A DNA stretch of 64,000 bases from JACCXE01 sp963718605 (GCA_963718605.1 OY970363.1:3162001-3226000); one strand, 5' to 3'; shown: positions 7,833 to 17,213, numbered from the stretch's first letter. The notes: generated by a model not told the origin, from the letters alone. Numbers and translations are program-made.

Positions 7833-8510
7833 ATGGCACCCCTCGATCACGCCGCCGCGTACTGGCCTCTATTCAACCTTTCGGTCCGTACGCCCCGAAT
7901 CGAACTGCGCTATCCCGACGAGGCCGCCTTCATGGGCCTCACGGCTCTCGCCCGCCAGGGCGTGCACGATCCCGCGTTTATGCCCTTCAGCATCCCGTGG
8001 ACCGACCAAGAGTCGCCCGCCTTCGAACGCGAGGCCCTCAAGCACTACTGGGGCTCACGCGCGAACCTCTCGGTCGACAGTTGGGCGCTGCCGATGGCCG
8101 TGTTCGTGGACGGTGAATTGGCCGGCATCCAGGACGCATCGGCCAAGGACTTCACGCAGTTGCGCGTCGCCGGAACCGGTTCCTGGCTGGGCCAGGACTT
8201 CCAAGGTCTTGGGATAGGCAAGGAGATGCGGGCCGCGATCGTGCATTTGATGTTCGAGGGCCTCGGCGCCGTGCGCTGCCTGAGCGGTGCGTGGCACGAC
8301 AACGGCCCCTCCCTCGGAGTGTCGCGGTCGTTGGGCTACGTGGAAAATGGCGACGACCTCATGCTGCGGCGCGGTGAACCGGACCGGCTGATCCGGCTTC
8401 TCCTGACGCGCGAGGAATGGGAGCAGCGACGCCGCGACGACATCGAGATAGTCGGCCTGGACGGTTGCATCGACATGCTGATCGCCTCGGAGGAGAAGGC
8501 CGCCTCCTAA
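7833..8510 (+). CDS. GNAT-family N-acetyltransferase (RimJ/RimL-like)
   Basis: The protein has 225 residues and the order expected for a RimJ/RimL-type GNAT: an N-terminal RTPRIELRYPDEAAF block, a central strand (ALPMAVFVDGELAGIQDASA), and the acetyl-CoA loop in FQGLGIGKEMRAA followed by the NGPSLGVSRSLGYVENG strand typical of the fold. The acceptor (protein N-terminus or small molecule) cannot be read from sequence. The ATG is preferred over a TTG two codons upstream. Its stop codon TAA doubles as the start of the -10 box for the next gene. Confidence 0.8.
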   Translation: MAPLDHAAAYWPLFNLSVRTPRIELRYPDEAAFMGLTALARQGVHDPAFMPFSIPWTDQESPAFEREALKHYWGSRANLSVDSWALPMAVFVDGELAGIQDASAKDFTQLRVAGTGSWLGQDFQGLGIGKEMRAAIVHLMFEGLGAVRCLSGAWHDNGPSLGVSRSLGYVENGDDLMLRRGEPDRLIRLLLTREEWEQRRRDDIEIVGLDGCIDMLIASEEKAAS

Positions 8511-8513
8511 CAT
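8508..8513 (+). promoter_or_regulatory. -10 box (TAACAT) of the mscS-like gene, overlapping the GNAT stop
   Basis: TAACAT includes the TAA stop of the upstream gene and ends 9 nt before the GTG start. No ribosome site is seen. Confidence 0.35.
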
Positions 8514-8522
8514 CGGCGCCGC

Positions 8523-9401
8523 GTGACCGATAAGCACGGCTACATCTACGAACTGCTGAGCAAGCTCGGCCTGTCGACGTTCCAAGCGTCGACGGGCGAG
8601 TTCCTGCTTGTGCGGCCGCTGAAGATTGTCCTCATCCTGGTCGGCGCGATGCTGCTGGGCCGTTTGGCCACCCGCGCCATCCGCCGCGTTGTCGGCACGG
8701 CGCAGCGCCGGTCACCGTTGCGGGCGGCGTCACCGCGAGCGTCCCAGCGCGGCGACACCGTGGCGGACGTCCTCAGCAGCATCGTGCGGCTCAGCATTCT
8801 TGGTATCGCCGCGCTCATGGCCCTGGGCCAGCTCGGGCTCAACCTCGCACCGCTGATTGCCGGTGCCGGCATCGCGGGCGTCGCCATCGGTTTCGGCGCG
8901 CAGAGCCTCGTGAAGGATTTCCTGGCCGGGCTGTTCATCCTTTTGGAGGACCAGTTCGGCGTCGGCGACACAATCGACCTCGGCAACGACGCGGTCGGCG
9001 TGGTCGAGGAGTTGAACTTGCGCACGACGCGTTTGCGCGGCGCCGACGGCACCGTGTGGTTCGTGCCCAACGGCGAGGTGCGTCGCGTGGGCAACGCGTC
9101 GATGGAGTTCAGCCGTGCCGTCGTGGACGTACCGATCGGCAAGGACTCGGACGTGGCTCGCAGCCTGAAGTCGATCCGAGACGAGGTCGACAAGTTTGCG
9201 AGGGAGTGGGCGGAACACCTCGTCGAGCCGCCGCTGGTGCTCGGGGTACAAAACCTTTCGGCAGTCGACGGTCCGCTGGTGCGAGTGACAGCAGTGACAG
9301 CGCCGGGCGAGCAATACAAAGTGGCCCGAGAGTTGCGCTCGCGCCTGGCTGACCGTTTGCACCGCGACGCACGGGCGCCGCGGCGCCGGGCCTCTACGTA
9401 G
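8523..9401 (+). CDS. Small-conductance mechanosensitive channel (MscS family)
   Basis: The protein has 292 residues. Three hydrophobic helices are visible (about 29-50, 85-105, 110-140). The last is the glycine/alanine-rich pore helix GAGIAGVAIGFGAQSLVKD, followed by the beta domain (LEDQFGVGDTIDL, NLRTTRLRGADGTVWFVPNG) that is diagnostic for MscS. It releases osmolytes on membrane tension. It starts with GTG and ends in an 8-base tail-to-tail overlap with the VOC gene. Confidence 0.92.
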   Translation: MTDKHGYIYELLSKLGLSTFQASTGEFLLVRPLKIVLILVGAMLLGRLATRAIRRVVGTAQRRSPLRAASPRASQRGDTVADVLSSIVRLSILGIAALMALGQLGLNLAPLIAGAGIAGVAIGFGAQSLVKDFLAGLFILLEDQFGVGDTIDLGNDAVGVVEELNLRTTRLRGADGTVWFVPNGEVRRVGNASMEFSRAVVDVPIGKDSDVARSLKSIRDEVDKFAREWAEHLVEPPLVLGVQNLSAVDGPLVRVTAVTAPGEQYKVARELRSRLADRLHRDARAPRRRAST

Positions 9402-10191
9402 CGCTCGTCAGGACGAGTCGCACACCGAGGTTGGTTTCGGGAGCGACCTCGAAGCGGCCGTCCTCGAGCGGCTTGGCGTCGGCTACGGCGGCCGCGTCGG
9501 CCACCGTGAACGCGGCGTGGTGCATGACCCCGTTCTCGCCGTCGGCGATCCATTGCGGCGCGGTGAACAAGCGAATCCGTCCGCCACTCGACCAGCCCAG
9601 CTCGACGTAGTCCGCGCCGAGCAACTGGTCGTGTCCGGCCGCGGTCTCCACGCCATCCAGCAGATCAACGAATAGTTCGAGCGCTCTTGGCCGGTCGGCC
9701 ACCGCCAGACCGACGTAGTCGAACGTTGCCGCCGTCGTGATGCTGGCCGGTGGGAAGGCGCGTGGCGGCGGTGAACTCCACTCCATGGGCGCTTCGGCGA
9801 GTTGCACGACGATGCCCGGCCCGTCCTTCGGGTGGATGAAGGCCTCCTGCCACGTCGGGTCGCGCAAGTCGACACCTGCTGGGCGGTAGCCCGCGGTCTC
9901 CACGTTGCCGATGGCCGCGGTGATGCTCGGCACCTTGAAGGTCACGTGATGTGGCCCGGGGCCGCGCCGATCGAGGAAACGCCGCAGAAAGTCGTTTTGC
10001 TCAGGCAGGTTCGGCATGAGCACCTCGACCTTCATGCCGTTGGCGTAGCGCAGCTGCGCGGGCGCGAAGCCCGGTCCATCCTCGTCGCCCGATACCCACG
10101 TGCCGCCCAGTTCGCCGCGGTAACGCGGCCACAACTCGTTCCATGACTCGGACGCGACAGCGAGATGATCGAGGTACGCGTCAGAACCCAT
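9394..10191 (-). CDS. VOC-superfamily protein with two glyoxalase-like domains
   Basis: The protein has 265 residues. Two VOC modules can be traced: residues 5-130 (YLDHLAVASESW, GPGPHHVTFKVPSI, AFIHPKDGPGIVVQLAE) and 155-262 (TFDYVGLAVADRPRALELF, MHHAAFTVADA). The first resembles methylmalonyl-CoA epimerase and glyoxalase-like proteins, with a metal-binding His in HHVTF. The substrate is unknown. It lies 3 nt after the glycosyltransferase stop and is probably cotranscribed with it. Confidence 0.75.
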   Translation of the reverse strand: MGSDAYLDHLAVASESWNELWPRYRGELGGTWVSGDEDGPGFAPAQLRYANGMKVEVLMPNLPEQNDFLRRFLDRRGPGPHHVTFKVPSITAAIGNVETAGYRPAGVDLRDPTWQEAFIHPKDGPGIVVQLAEAPMEWSSPPPRAFPPASITTAATFDYVGLAVADRPRALELFVDLLDGVETAAGHDQLLGADYVELGWSSGGRIRLFTAPQWIADGENGVMHHAAFTVADAAAVADAKPLEDGRFEVAPETNLGVRLVLTSAT

Positions 10192-10194
10192 GCG

Positions 10195-11220
10195 TTAGCG
10201 GCCGACCATCGTTTCGAAGAGTTCGATGTGCTCGTCGACCATCCGCTTGGTCGAGAAGTACGTCTCAACCGACGTGCGGCACGCAGCGCGGTCGAGATCG
10301 GCGGCGCGCACGATGTCGGTCGCCATCGCGTCCTCGTCCGCGCATAGGAATCCCGTCACACCGTCCTGCACGATTTCGGGTGCGGCGCCTTCGGCGAACG
10401 CGAGCACAGGGGTGCCGCACGCCAGCGCCTCGATCATCACCAAACCGAACGGCTCGTTCCACCGGATCGGGTTGAGTAGCGCGGTCGCACCGGCGAGCAG
10501 CGACAGCTTCTCTTCGTGCGGCACTTCACCGAGGTACCTGATGTTGTCGTCGAGATGTGGCGCGACATTGACGTCGAAGTATTCGCGCTCCCAGGCTTCG
10601 CGCATCTTCGCCGCCATGAGCAGAGGCACTCCCGCCGCCTTGGCCGCGGCAATCGCTCGATGCGGGCCCTTGTCCGGCGACATGCGACCCAAGAACAGGC
10701 AGTAGCCGCCGGCGCCGTCACCAACCGGGAAGTCTTCGGCGTCGATGCCGTGGTGGATCACGCGTTCGCACTTCACGGTGGTGCTCGCCGCCTGTGCGTG
10801 CGATATCGCGATGATCGGGGTGCCGCTCGTGTTCAAACGTTCGTAGAGGTCCGTGAGCTCTTCGTTGAACGGACCGTGGATCGTCGTCGCGACGGGCAGG
10901 TCGGGGTAGCGGTCCGCCGCGTGAAACGGCCCGATGATCGAGTGGTCGTGCACGACGTCGGCACCCCACGCGCTGACCGCCTCGTACGCGGCCATCACGT
11001 GTCGCTGCTCGGGCACGGCCATACCGATGCGCTGGCCTTCCGACACCGGCAGCACGAACTGCGTGGGCACCGCGCAGGTCGAGTCGCCCGTCGCGAACAG
11101 GAGCACTTCGTGGCCGGCGTCCTGAAAGCCGACCGAGAGCCGATCAACGACGAGTTCGATTCCTCCGTAGAGGACGGGGGGCACCGGGGCCCATGGCGGA
11201 GAGATCACAGCAATGCGCAT
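10195..11220 (-). CDS. Glycosyltransferase, GT4 family
   Basis: The protein has 341 residues. The N-terminal Rossmann half begins MRIAVISPPWAPVPPVLYGG, with the acceptor-side glycine loop YGGIE. The C-terminal half has the nucleotide-sugar site: FLGRMSPDKGPHRAIAAA and the EPFGLVMIEALACGTPVLA block (E-x7-E retaining GT4 motif). It resembles the group of GT4 enzymes that start with PPVLYGGIE. Donor and acceptor are not known. The ATG was chosen because the fold begins exactly there. Confidence 0.85.
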   Translation of the reverse strand: MRIAVISPPWAPVPPVLYGGIELVVDRLSVGFQDAGHEVLLFATGDSTCAVPTQFVLPVSEGQRIGMAVPEQRHVMAAYEAVSAWGADVVHDHSIIGPFHAADRYPDLPVATTIHGPFNEELTDLYERLNTSGTPIIAISHAQAASTTVKCERVIHHGIDAEDFPVGDGAGGYCLFLGRMSPDKGPHRAIAAAKAAGVPLLMAAKMREAWEREYFDVNVAPHLDDNIRYLGEVPHEEKLSLLAGATALLNPIRWNEPFGLVMIEALACGTPVLAFAEGAAPEIVQDGVTGFLCADEDAMATDIVRAADLDRAACRTSVETYFSTKRMVDEHIELFETMVGR

Positions 11221-11277
11221 TGCCGCAGATGATGGCAGTCCGGCGTGGACGGAACGAAGCCGGGCAGAATGCGGGCC

Positions 11278-11938
11278 GTGCCTGAGCGCCCGACCCGCGT
11301 GTTCTCGTTCCGATCGGCTCGGCACTCACGCATGTCGCACGGGCGGTTCTTCGCGCTGGTCGACGGCGTTTTCGCGATCGCCACAACGCTGCTTGTGCTC
11401 GAGTTGCGACTGCCCGAGCACGTGCCCGACGGCCGGCTCGGTCACATGCTCGGCGAACTGCGCCCCGACTTCGTCGCGTACGGCATCGGGTTCCTGCAGA
11501 CGTTCGGCGGCTGGTCGGTCAGCCACCGGCTGTCCGCTCGGTTGCGGGGCATCGACCAGTGGACGATTCTGAGTCTCGGGCTCGGCCTCGCGTTCGTGTC
11601 GCTCATCCCGTTCTCCACGTCCGCACTCGCGGCGTCCTTCGGTGACCAGGCGAACTTCAAGGTGGCGGTAGCGCTGGTGTCGGGGTTGGGCTTGTTGTCA
11701 ACGCTCAGCCTCGTAATTGCCACGCTGCACGCGTATCGCGCCGGCTACTTCTTCGAGGGTTACACCGCCGAGCACCACGGTTGGCTGGTGCGGCTGATGT
11801 TCGCCGCCGTCGGTGGCTTTGGGGTGGCATTCGCGCTCAGCTTTGTTGCGCCCTGGGTCGCCCTGGTGCCTGTCGTGCTCGGCTACGCCGCTCCTGCCGT
11901 TGCGCATCGACGAGTTTCCCTGCGCGGCCGACGAGTAA
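11278..11938 (+). pseudogene. TMEM175-like (DUF1211) potassium channel, with an apparent frameshift near its 3' end
   Basis: The N-terminal part matches the prokaryotic TMEM175 family: the signature RFFALVDGVFAIATTLLVLE replaces the usual FSDGVFAIA, and six hydrophobic spans follow. In the first frame there is no stop for more than 600 nt into the next gene. At about 11,870-11,890 coding character moves to the +1 frame, which reads ATPLLPLRIDEFPCAADE and stops at TAA 11936-11938, 30 nt before the next ATG. I therefore read one extra base in a gene of about 220 codons. It may be a sequence error. The start is a GTG preceded by CAGAAT; an ATG at 11332 is possible. Confidence 0.6.
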
Positions 11939-11955
11939 TCCGCCACAGCGGTCGA

Positions 11956-11961
11956 TACCCT
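11956..11961 (+). promoter_or_regulatory. -10 box (TACCCT) of the M23-like lipoprotein gene
   Basis: The box ends 7 nt before the ATG and no Shine-Dalgarno is present. It lies in the short gap left if the channel gene ends at 11938. Confidence 0.45.
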
Positions 11962-11968
11962 CGTCGGC

Positions 11969-12742
11969 ATGCGCCGGCTGCACTTTTCCTGGCGCGCCAC
12001 CGCGCTCGCGCTGACGGCGCTGGCCGTCTCGTCGGCCGCGTGCAAAGGAGACTCGGCTGGGGCGGATCTGCAAGCCGCGACATTCGCAACTACCTCGACC
12101 AGTACAACCACGGCCCCGCCGGTGACGACGACCACCGCGGCGCCGACCACGACACGGGTTACGTCGCCACCGGTGCCCGTGACCGCGGCGCGATCGGTGC
12201 TCGACACCGGCTTTCGCCCGTTTCTCGCGGCCGGCGACGTCACCCTGAACTATCCGACGCCGCGGGTCGAGCGAGTCGGGTTTCACGAATCCAACCGTGC
12301 CGGCGCGCGCGACCTGGTCGTGCTGCCCGGGGCCGGCGAAACGATCGACATGCCCTCACGCGAGCGCAAGACCCCCGGCCGCACCGCCGCGGACATCCTC
12401 TCGGACCCCGACCGCGAAGTGCGCGTACCCGTGACCGGCACCGTCAAGCGCGGCGGCACCTACACGCTCTATTGCAAGTACACCGACTCATACGCGGTGA
12501 TCGAACCCGACGCCCATCCCGGATGGGAAGTCAAGATCCTGCACATCACCGGCTTGGCCGTCCGCGCCGGCCAACGGGTTGAAGCAGGCGTCACCCCGCT
12601 GGCCGCGCACCCCACGCGGTTGCCGTTCAAATCACAGGTCGAGGACTACAGCGCCGCGCCGCCGTGGCCGCACGTCCACGTCGAAGTCGTCGATCCGACG
12701 ATCAAGAACCCACCCGGTGTCGGCGGCAACGGGTGTAACTAA
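11969..12742 (+). CDS. Exported, probably lipoprotein, with M23-peptidase-like domain
   Basis: The protein has 257 residues. A hydrophobic leader ends at AVSSAACKGDS, an atypical lipobox, followed by a Thr-rich linker (about 40-65). The C-terminal half (about 150-250) looks like a LytM/M23 fold: a Gly-rich strand VPVTGTVKRGGTYTLY, then KILHITGLAVRAGQRVEAG and finally WPHVHVEVVD, which resembles the HxH metal motif. The upstream HxxxD metal motif is not evident, so catalysis is doubtful and a wall-binding role is possible. Its end overlaps the histidine kinase end by 4 bases. Confidence 0.65.
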   Translation: MRRLHFSWRATALALTALAVSSAACKGDSAGADLQAATFATTSTSTTTAPPVTTTTAAPTTTRVTSPPVPVTAARSVLDTGFRPFLAAGDVTLNYPTPRVERVGFHESNRAGARDLVVLPGAGETIDMPSRERKTPGRTAADILSDPDREVRVPVTGTVKRGGTYTLYCKYTDSYAVIEPDAHPGWEVKILHITGLAVRAGQRVEAGVTPLAAHPTRLPFKSQVEDYSAAPPWPHVHVEVVDPTIKNPPGVGGNGCN

Positions 12743-14964
12743 GCGGCGCTGGTTGCGGAGGACGATTCGCGCACGAAGCGCTGCAGGACTTCGGCGAGAA
12801 CGGCGCGGTCGATCGGCTTCGACACATACTCATCCATGCCCGCGGCCAGGCTTTCGAGTCGGTCGGACGGCTGAGCCATCGCGGTCATCGCGATCACTGG
12901 AACGGTAAAGCCGCGTCGCCGCAGCTCACGCGTCGCGTCGTAGCCGTTCAGTCGCGGCATCTGCACGTCCATCAGCACGGCTCCGTAGGTGTCGCGGTCG
13001 AGCGCGTCGAGCGCCTCAACCCCGTCGCGCACCACGAGCGAGTCGTAACCGAGCATGCGGAGCGTGGCGACGGCGACCTTGGCGTTGATCTCGTTGTCCT
13101 CGGCGATGAGGATCGTGGCGCGCGCATCGTCTGTCTCGACGGACTCGGCGGCGTGAACCGGTTCGGGGGCCGCGGTGGGTTCGGCCTCGGTCTCCGGCGT
13201 CGCGTCCGGCAGTTCCGGCGCTTCCAAGGGCAAGGCGAACGAGAACGTGCTGCCCGAGCCAAGCTCACTTTCGACCTCGATCTCGCCGCCCATCAGCTCG
13301 ACGAGCCGTTTGCAGATGGCCAGCCCGAGACCGGTGCCACCGAAGCGTCGGGTGGTGGACATGTCTGCTTGCGTGAACGAGTCGAACAGCTCGGATCGAC
13401 CTTCGGGCGCGATACCGATGCCGGCGTCTATCACCGCGAAACGCACTCGGCTGTCTGCGTCGGGAGACACAGTCACGAGCACATCGCCGCCCTCGCTGAA
13501 CTTCACGGCGTTGTCGAGCAGGTTCGCCAAGACCTGCCCAAGCCGTAGGCGATCGCCCAACACGAGGTCGGGCGCGTCCGACGAGATCTCGGCCTTTACG
13601 TCCACATGGTTGGCCGTTGCTCGTCCTGCGATACCGCTGACCGCGTCCGCGACCGTCGCGCGAATCGAGAACAGTTCGCGCTCGGCTTCGAGCCGGCGAG
13701 CTTCGAGCTTGGAGAAATCGAGCACATCGTTGACCACGGCCATCAACGCTTCGGCCGATCGGGCCATCGTCTCGGCGTAGTCACGTTCGACCTCGCCGAG
13801 GTCGCGGTCGCGTAACAGGCTTAGCAAGCCCATTACGCCGTTCATCGGTGTGCGGATCTCGTGGCTGACGTTGGCGATGAACGCGCTCTTGACGTGCGAC
13901 GCCTCGGTGGCTTCGTCGAGGGCAACGCTGAGTTCCGCCGATCGGGCGGCCAGGTCTCCCATGATGACGTTGTTGTCGATCAACGCGATGATCTGGCGCA
14001 GGAGCACCAGCGTGACGCACGCGACGCTGAGCCACAGCAACACTTGATCGTCGTAGCGGTGGGTAGCGATTCGATACACCGCGGTAAGGCCCACAAGGCC
14101 CAGCGCGATGTAGGGGACGATCAGGTCGCCCAGGGCGCCGCGTCGAACACGCACTCGTTTCCCCGTCGCCATTGGCACCAACGCGGCCAGCGCGATCAAC
14201 AGGTACGCGGCGAACCACCCTGCGTCAACGAGTTCGCCGGTGGTGTAGTGCCCCAGCTGGGTGAGGTATGCGAAGACGCTGTCGGACCCCGCGTTCAACA
14301 ACATGCCGGCGGCCACCAGCATGAGCGGGGCCCGCCCCGCCAGGTTGCCGCGGTGCACGGCGTTGAGCGCCACGCTCGCGATCACGACATCACCGACCGG
14401 GTAGGCGATGGTCACCAGCGTCGCGAGCGTCGACACGCCGCGTTCGTGCGCGATTGGGCCAAGGACATACGCCCAACTCACATACAGCACGCTGCTGGCG
14501 ATGATGAGGCCGTCAACGATGACGCGAAGTTGGTTCGAGGGGCGTGGTCCGTCGTTGGTCGGGTACGCGACCATCGCGGCGACGGCGAACGGGATGGCGA
14601 GCAGGTAGCCGATGTCGGCGGGAGACGGGAACGGCACCTCGGTTCGAAGGACCAGTTCGTAGATCGCCCAGATGCACTCACCGACCGACCAGCACGCCAG
14701 GGAAGCGGCGAGCAACAGCCAGAAGCTGCGGTGGTCCCGATTTCGGTCAGCGGCGCGGACGCACAGCAGCGTGCCGATCACGGCCGCAACCGCCGTTCCG
14801 CAGTCATCGATCGCCGTCGTGATCCATTCGCCGCCGAAGCCGATGGCGATGACAACGGTGAAAAAGGTCAAACAGCCAGCGGCGACGAGCAAGGCGAGCT
14901 GAAACTTGGCGCGCTCGTTGGAGGGACGTGAAGCGGTCTCCAATTCCTCGTCCTCGCGTGCCAT
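12739..14964 (-). CDS. Hybrid sensor histidine kinase with C-terminal receiver domain
   Basis: The protein has 741 residues. Residues 20-330 form a large membrane region of about nine helices with no obvious extracellular sensor loop. HisKA follows, with the phospho-acceptor His368 in NVSHEIRTPMNG, then HATPase (about 470-580: NLLDNAVKFSEGG, DAGIGIAPE, GTGLGLAICKRLVE). A Pro/Glu-rich linker leads to the receiver domain with acidic pocket AEDNE and phospho-acceptor Asp666 in LMDVQMP. No response-regulator gene is adjacent, so its output partner is unknown. The ATG has GAGAGG upstream; an in-frame start 25 codons earlier lacks support. Confidence 0.9.
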   Translation of the reverse strand: MAREDEELETASRPSNERAKFQLALLVAAGCLTFFTVVIAIGFGGEWITTAIDDCGTAVAAVIGTLLCVRAADRNRDHRSFWLLLAASLACWSVGECIWAIYELVLRTEVPFPSPADIGYLLAIPFAVAAMVAYPTNDGPRPSNQLRVIVDGLIIASSVLYVSWAYVLGPIAHERGVSTLATLVTIAYPVGDVVIASVALNAVHRGNLAGRAPLMLVAAGMLLNAGSDSVFAYLTQLGHYTTGELVDAGWFAAYLLIALAALVPMATGKRVRVRRGALGDLIVPYIALGLVGLTAVYRIATHRYDDQVLLWLSVACVTLVLLRQIIALIDNNVIMGDLAARSAELSVALDEATEASHVKSAFIANVSHEIRTPMNGVMGLLSLLRDRDLGEVERDYAETMARSAEALMAVVNDVLDFSKLEARRLEAERELFSIRATVADAVSGIAGRATANHVDVKAEISSDAPDLVLGDRLRLGQVLANLLDNAVKFSEGGDVLVTVSPDADSRVRFAVIDAGIGIAPEGRSELFDSFTQADMSTTRRFGGTGLGLAICKRLVELMGGEIEVESELGSGSTFSFALPLEAPELPDATPETEAEPTAAPEPVHAAESVETDDARATILIAEDNEINAKVAVATLRMLGYDSLVVRDGVEALDALDRDTYGAVLMDVQMPRLNGYDATRELRRRGFTVPVIAMTAMAQPSDRLESLAAGMDEYVSKPIDRAVLAEVLQRFVRESSSATSAA

Positions 14965-15049
14965 CGAACCTCTCAGTACCGCCCGCGCCACCAAAGGCGG
15001 CGAACGTCCGTAGGGATCCCTTCGGCCTCGCCGAGTCACTTCTTTAGAC

Positions 15050-16768
15050 GTGATTGATACGGAGTTGGGTTTGTGGGTACCTGGGCCACGTGCAGAATTG
15101 CTACGCGTCCGCCGCGCAGATACGCCGGTGCTAAGCCCAGCGCGGCTCGCCCGCTACCGCGACCTCGGATTGTTACTGGTGAAGCACGCCCGGCCTGGCC
15201 GCGCCGCCCTGGACGGGGCGGTTGACGACGACGCCGTGCAGGCAGACGCCGAACGTCTCGCGACCGACCTCGAAAGCATGGGGCCGACCTTCGTCAAGCT
15301 GGGCCAGCTGCTGTCCACCCGCGCCGATTTGCTACCGCCCACGTACCTGACCGCGCTGAGCCGGCTGCAAGACAACGTGTTGCCGTTCGGGTTCGCGGAC
15401 GTGGAACAGATCGTCGAATCCGAACTGGGTGTCCGCATGTCGAAGGCGTTCGCGAGCTTCGACGACAAGCCACTCGCGTCGGCATCCCTCGGGCAAGTGC
15501 ATCGCGCCCAGTTGCGCGATGGTCGTCCCGTCGCGGTGAAGGTGCAGCGGCCAGGTATCCGCGACCAGATCGTGGAGGACATGGAAATCATCGAGTCGAT
15601 GGCCAAGTTCGCCGACAGCCACACCGAAATGGGTCGGCGCTACGGCTTCGAAGACATGGTCAACGAGTTCCGCCGATCCCTGATGGACGAGCTTGACTAC
15701 CGCGCCGAGGCGGCCAACCTCGAAACATTGCACGCAAACCTGATCGAATACGCGCGCATCGTTGTTCCGCTGCCGGTGCACGACTACACGACGCAGGTCG
15801 TGCTCACGATGGACTACGTGGACGGTCGCAACCTGTCCTCGATGGGCCCGCTCGGTTTGATGGAAGTGGACGGGCCGCCGCTTGCTTCCGCACTCTTCTC
15901 GGCCTACCTGAAACAAATCTTGGTGGACGGGTTCTTCCACGCGGACCCGCACCCCGGCAACGTGTTGGTCACCACCGACAATCGGCTCGCGTTGCTCGAC
16001 CTCGGCATGGTGGCGCGGGTCGCGCCTGAGATGCAGGACAGCCTCATCAAGCTCCTGCTGGCGGTGAGCGAGGGCCACGGCCAACGCGCGGCCGACGTCG
16101 CGATCGACATCGGGCAGCCGCTCGACGGTTTTGACGCGGACACCTTCCGCCGTGGCGCCGCTGATCTGGTCGGGCGGAATCAGGGCGCGACCATCGGTCA
16201 GATCCAGGCCGGCGCCGTCGTCGGGGAGCTCACGCGGCTGGCGGGAGCAAGCGGTCTTCGGTTGCCGCCCGAACTCACGATGCTGGGGAAGGCGCTGCTG
16301 AACCTCGACGAGATTGCCCGCTCGCTCGACCCTGCCTTCGATCCGAACGCGGCCATAGAGCGGGAAGGCAGCGAGCTCATGCGCCGCAAGCTGCTGCAAG
16401 CGGCGACGCCGTCCAACGTGGTGGCGGCGGCGGTCGAAGCCAAGGAGTTCGCGGAGCGTTTTCCGCATCGCGTCAACAAGGTCATGGACGCGCTGGCGGA
16501 GGGCCAGATCACGCTGAATATTCAGGGCATCGACGAGAAAGACATCATGCGCGGAGTGCAGAAACTTGCCAACCGGGTGACGACGGGTCTCGTGGTGGCG
16601 TCGCTCGTGATCGGCGCCGCCTTGATCATGCGCATCCCGACAAACACAAAGCTCTTCGGTTACCCGGCGCTCGCGATCGTGCTGTTCATGATCGCCGCGG
16701 TGTCCGCGCTCGCGTTGCTTGTCGCGATTCAGCTCAGTGACCTGCCGCAACGCCGCAAACGGCGTTGA
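15050..16768 (+). CDS. ABC1/UbiB-family atypical kinase (AarF-like)
   Basis: The protein has 572 residues. The UbiB core is clear: the KxGQ-type motif FVKLGQLLSTRADLLP, the Ala-rich nucleotide loop ASASLGQVHRAQL, the catalytic lysine in VAVKVQRPGI, and the metal/catalytic motifs DGFFHADPHPGNVLV and LALLDLGMVARV. Two C-terminal membrane helices (about 505-525 and 535-560) anchor it. UbiB proteins support isoprenoid-quinone metabolism or lipid transport; the exact role in actinobacteria is open. It starts with GTG. The tail is very basic (PQRRKRR). Confidence 0.88.
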   Translation: MIDTELGLWVPGPRAELLRVRRADTPVLSPARLARYRDLGLLLVKHARPGRAALDGAVDDDAVQADAERLATDLESMGPTFVKLGQLLSTRADLLPPTYLTALSRLQDNVLPFGFADVEQIVESELGVRMSKAFASFDDKPLASASLGQVHRAQLRDGRPVAVKVQRPGIRDQIVEDMEIIESMAKFADSHTEMGRRYGFEDMVNEFRRSLMDELDYRAEAANLETLHANLIEYARIVVPLPVHDYTTQVVLTMDYVDGRNLSSMGPLGLMEVDGPPLASALFSAYLKQILVDGFFHADPHPGNVLVTTDNRLALLDLGMVARVAPEMQDSLIKLLLAVSEGHGQRAADVAIDIGQPLDGFDADTFRRGAADLVGRNQGATIGQIQAGAVVGELTRLAGASGLRLPPELTMLGKALLNLDEIARSLDPAFDPNAAIEREGSELMRRKLLQAATPSNVVAAAVEAKEFAERFPHRVNKVMDALAEGQITLNIQGIDEKDIMRGVQKLANRVTTGLVVASLVIGAALIMRIPTNTKLFGYPALAIVLFMIAAVSALALLVAIQLSDLPQRRKRR

Positions 16769-16774
16769 GCGCAA

Positions 16775-17164
16775 CTACTTGATGGCAGTTGCCTCGATCT
16801 CGACTTTCAGTTCGGGGTAGGCGAGTCGGGTCACCCCGATGAGTGTCATCGCCGGCAGTGTCTCTCCGAGCGGGCCGACCGCCGAGCCGTAGTCCGCGAG
16901 GAGTTCGTCGATGTCGGTCGTGAACACGGTGAGTCGGACAACGTCGGCCAGCGACATATCGGCTGCTTCTAGAACCGTGCTCAGATTCGCGAAGGCGATG
17001 GTCACCTGCTCGCCCATGTTTGAGGTGGTCGGCGGGCTGCCATCAGCGCCGATGGCGGTCTGGCCGGAGCACAGCAGGAGCCGCCCCTCGCCGGCAACGT
17101 GTACGGCTTGCGAAAAACCGAAGGCTTTGGACCAATCCCACGGATTGACGTTTGTGCGCTCCAT
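16775..17164 (-). CDS. RidA-family protein (enamine/imine deaminase-like)
   Basis: The protein has 129 residues, the normal length for RidA (YjgF/YER057c/UK114). Visible features are the N-terminal FGFSQAVHVAGEGRLLLCSGQ strand, the central MGEQVTIAFANLSTVLEAA helix and the C-terminal TLIGVTRLAYPELKVEIEATA. Canonical RidA has a catalytic Arg near IRVFVxLPxxxMVExxAVA; here TRLAYPELKVEIEA has an Arg before the Leu/Ala pair but is not canonical. It may be a divergent RidA without deaminase activity. GAGAGGAG lies just before the ATG. It is convergent with the UbiB gene. Confidence 0.8.
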   Translation of the reverse strand: MERTNVNPWDWSKAFGFSQAVHVAGEGRLLLCSGQTAIGADGSPPTTSNMGEQVTIAFANLSTVLEAADMSLADVVRLTVFTTDIDELLADYGSAVGPLGETLPAMTLIGVTRLAYPELKVEIEATAIK

Positions 17165-17213
17165 AGCGGCTCCTCTCGTCGGTCACTGACCCTAACGGTC
17201 GCCGTTGCGTCGC

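Noticed and set aside
11939..12582. Extended C-terminus of the TMEM175-like frame as a true 445-residue protein
   Set aside because: From about 11,885 the product turns into Arg/His-rich text antiphase to a well-supported lipoprotein gene; a frameshift explains it better.
13861..14931. 356-residue open frame antisense to the histidine kinase
   Set aside because: Composition is Arg/Asp/Gly/His with no fold or motif, and the kinase on the other strand is complete.
15332..16774. 480-residue open frame antisense to the UbiB gene
   Set aside because: It mirrors a clear UbiB kinase with all motifs; its product is His/Arg/Val-rich with no domain. Long antisense frames are expected in DNA this GC-rich.
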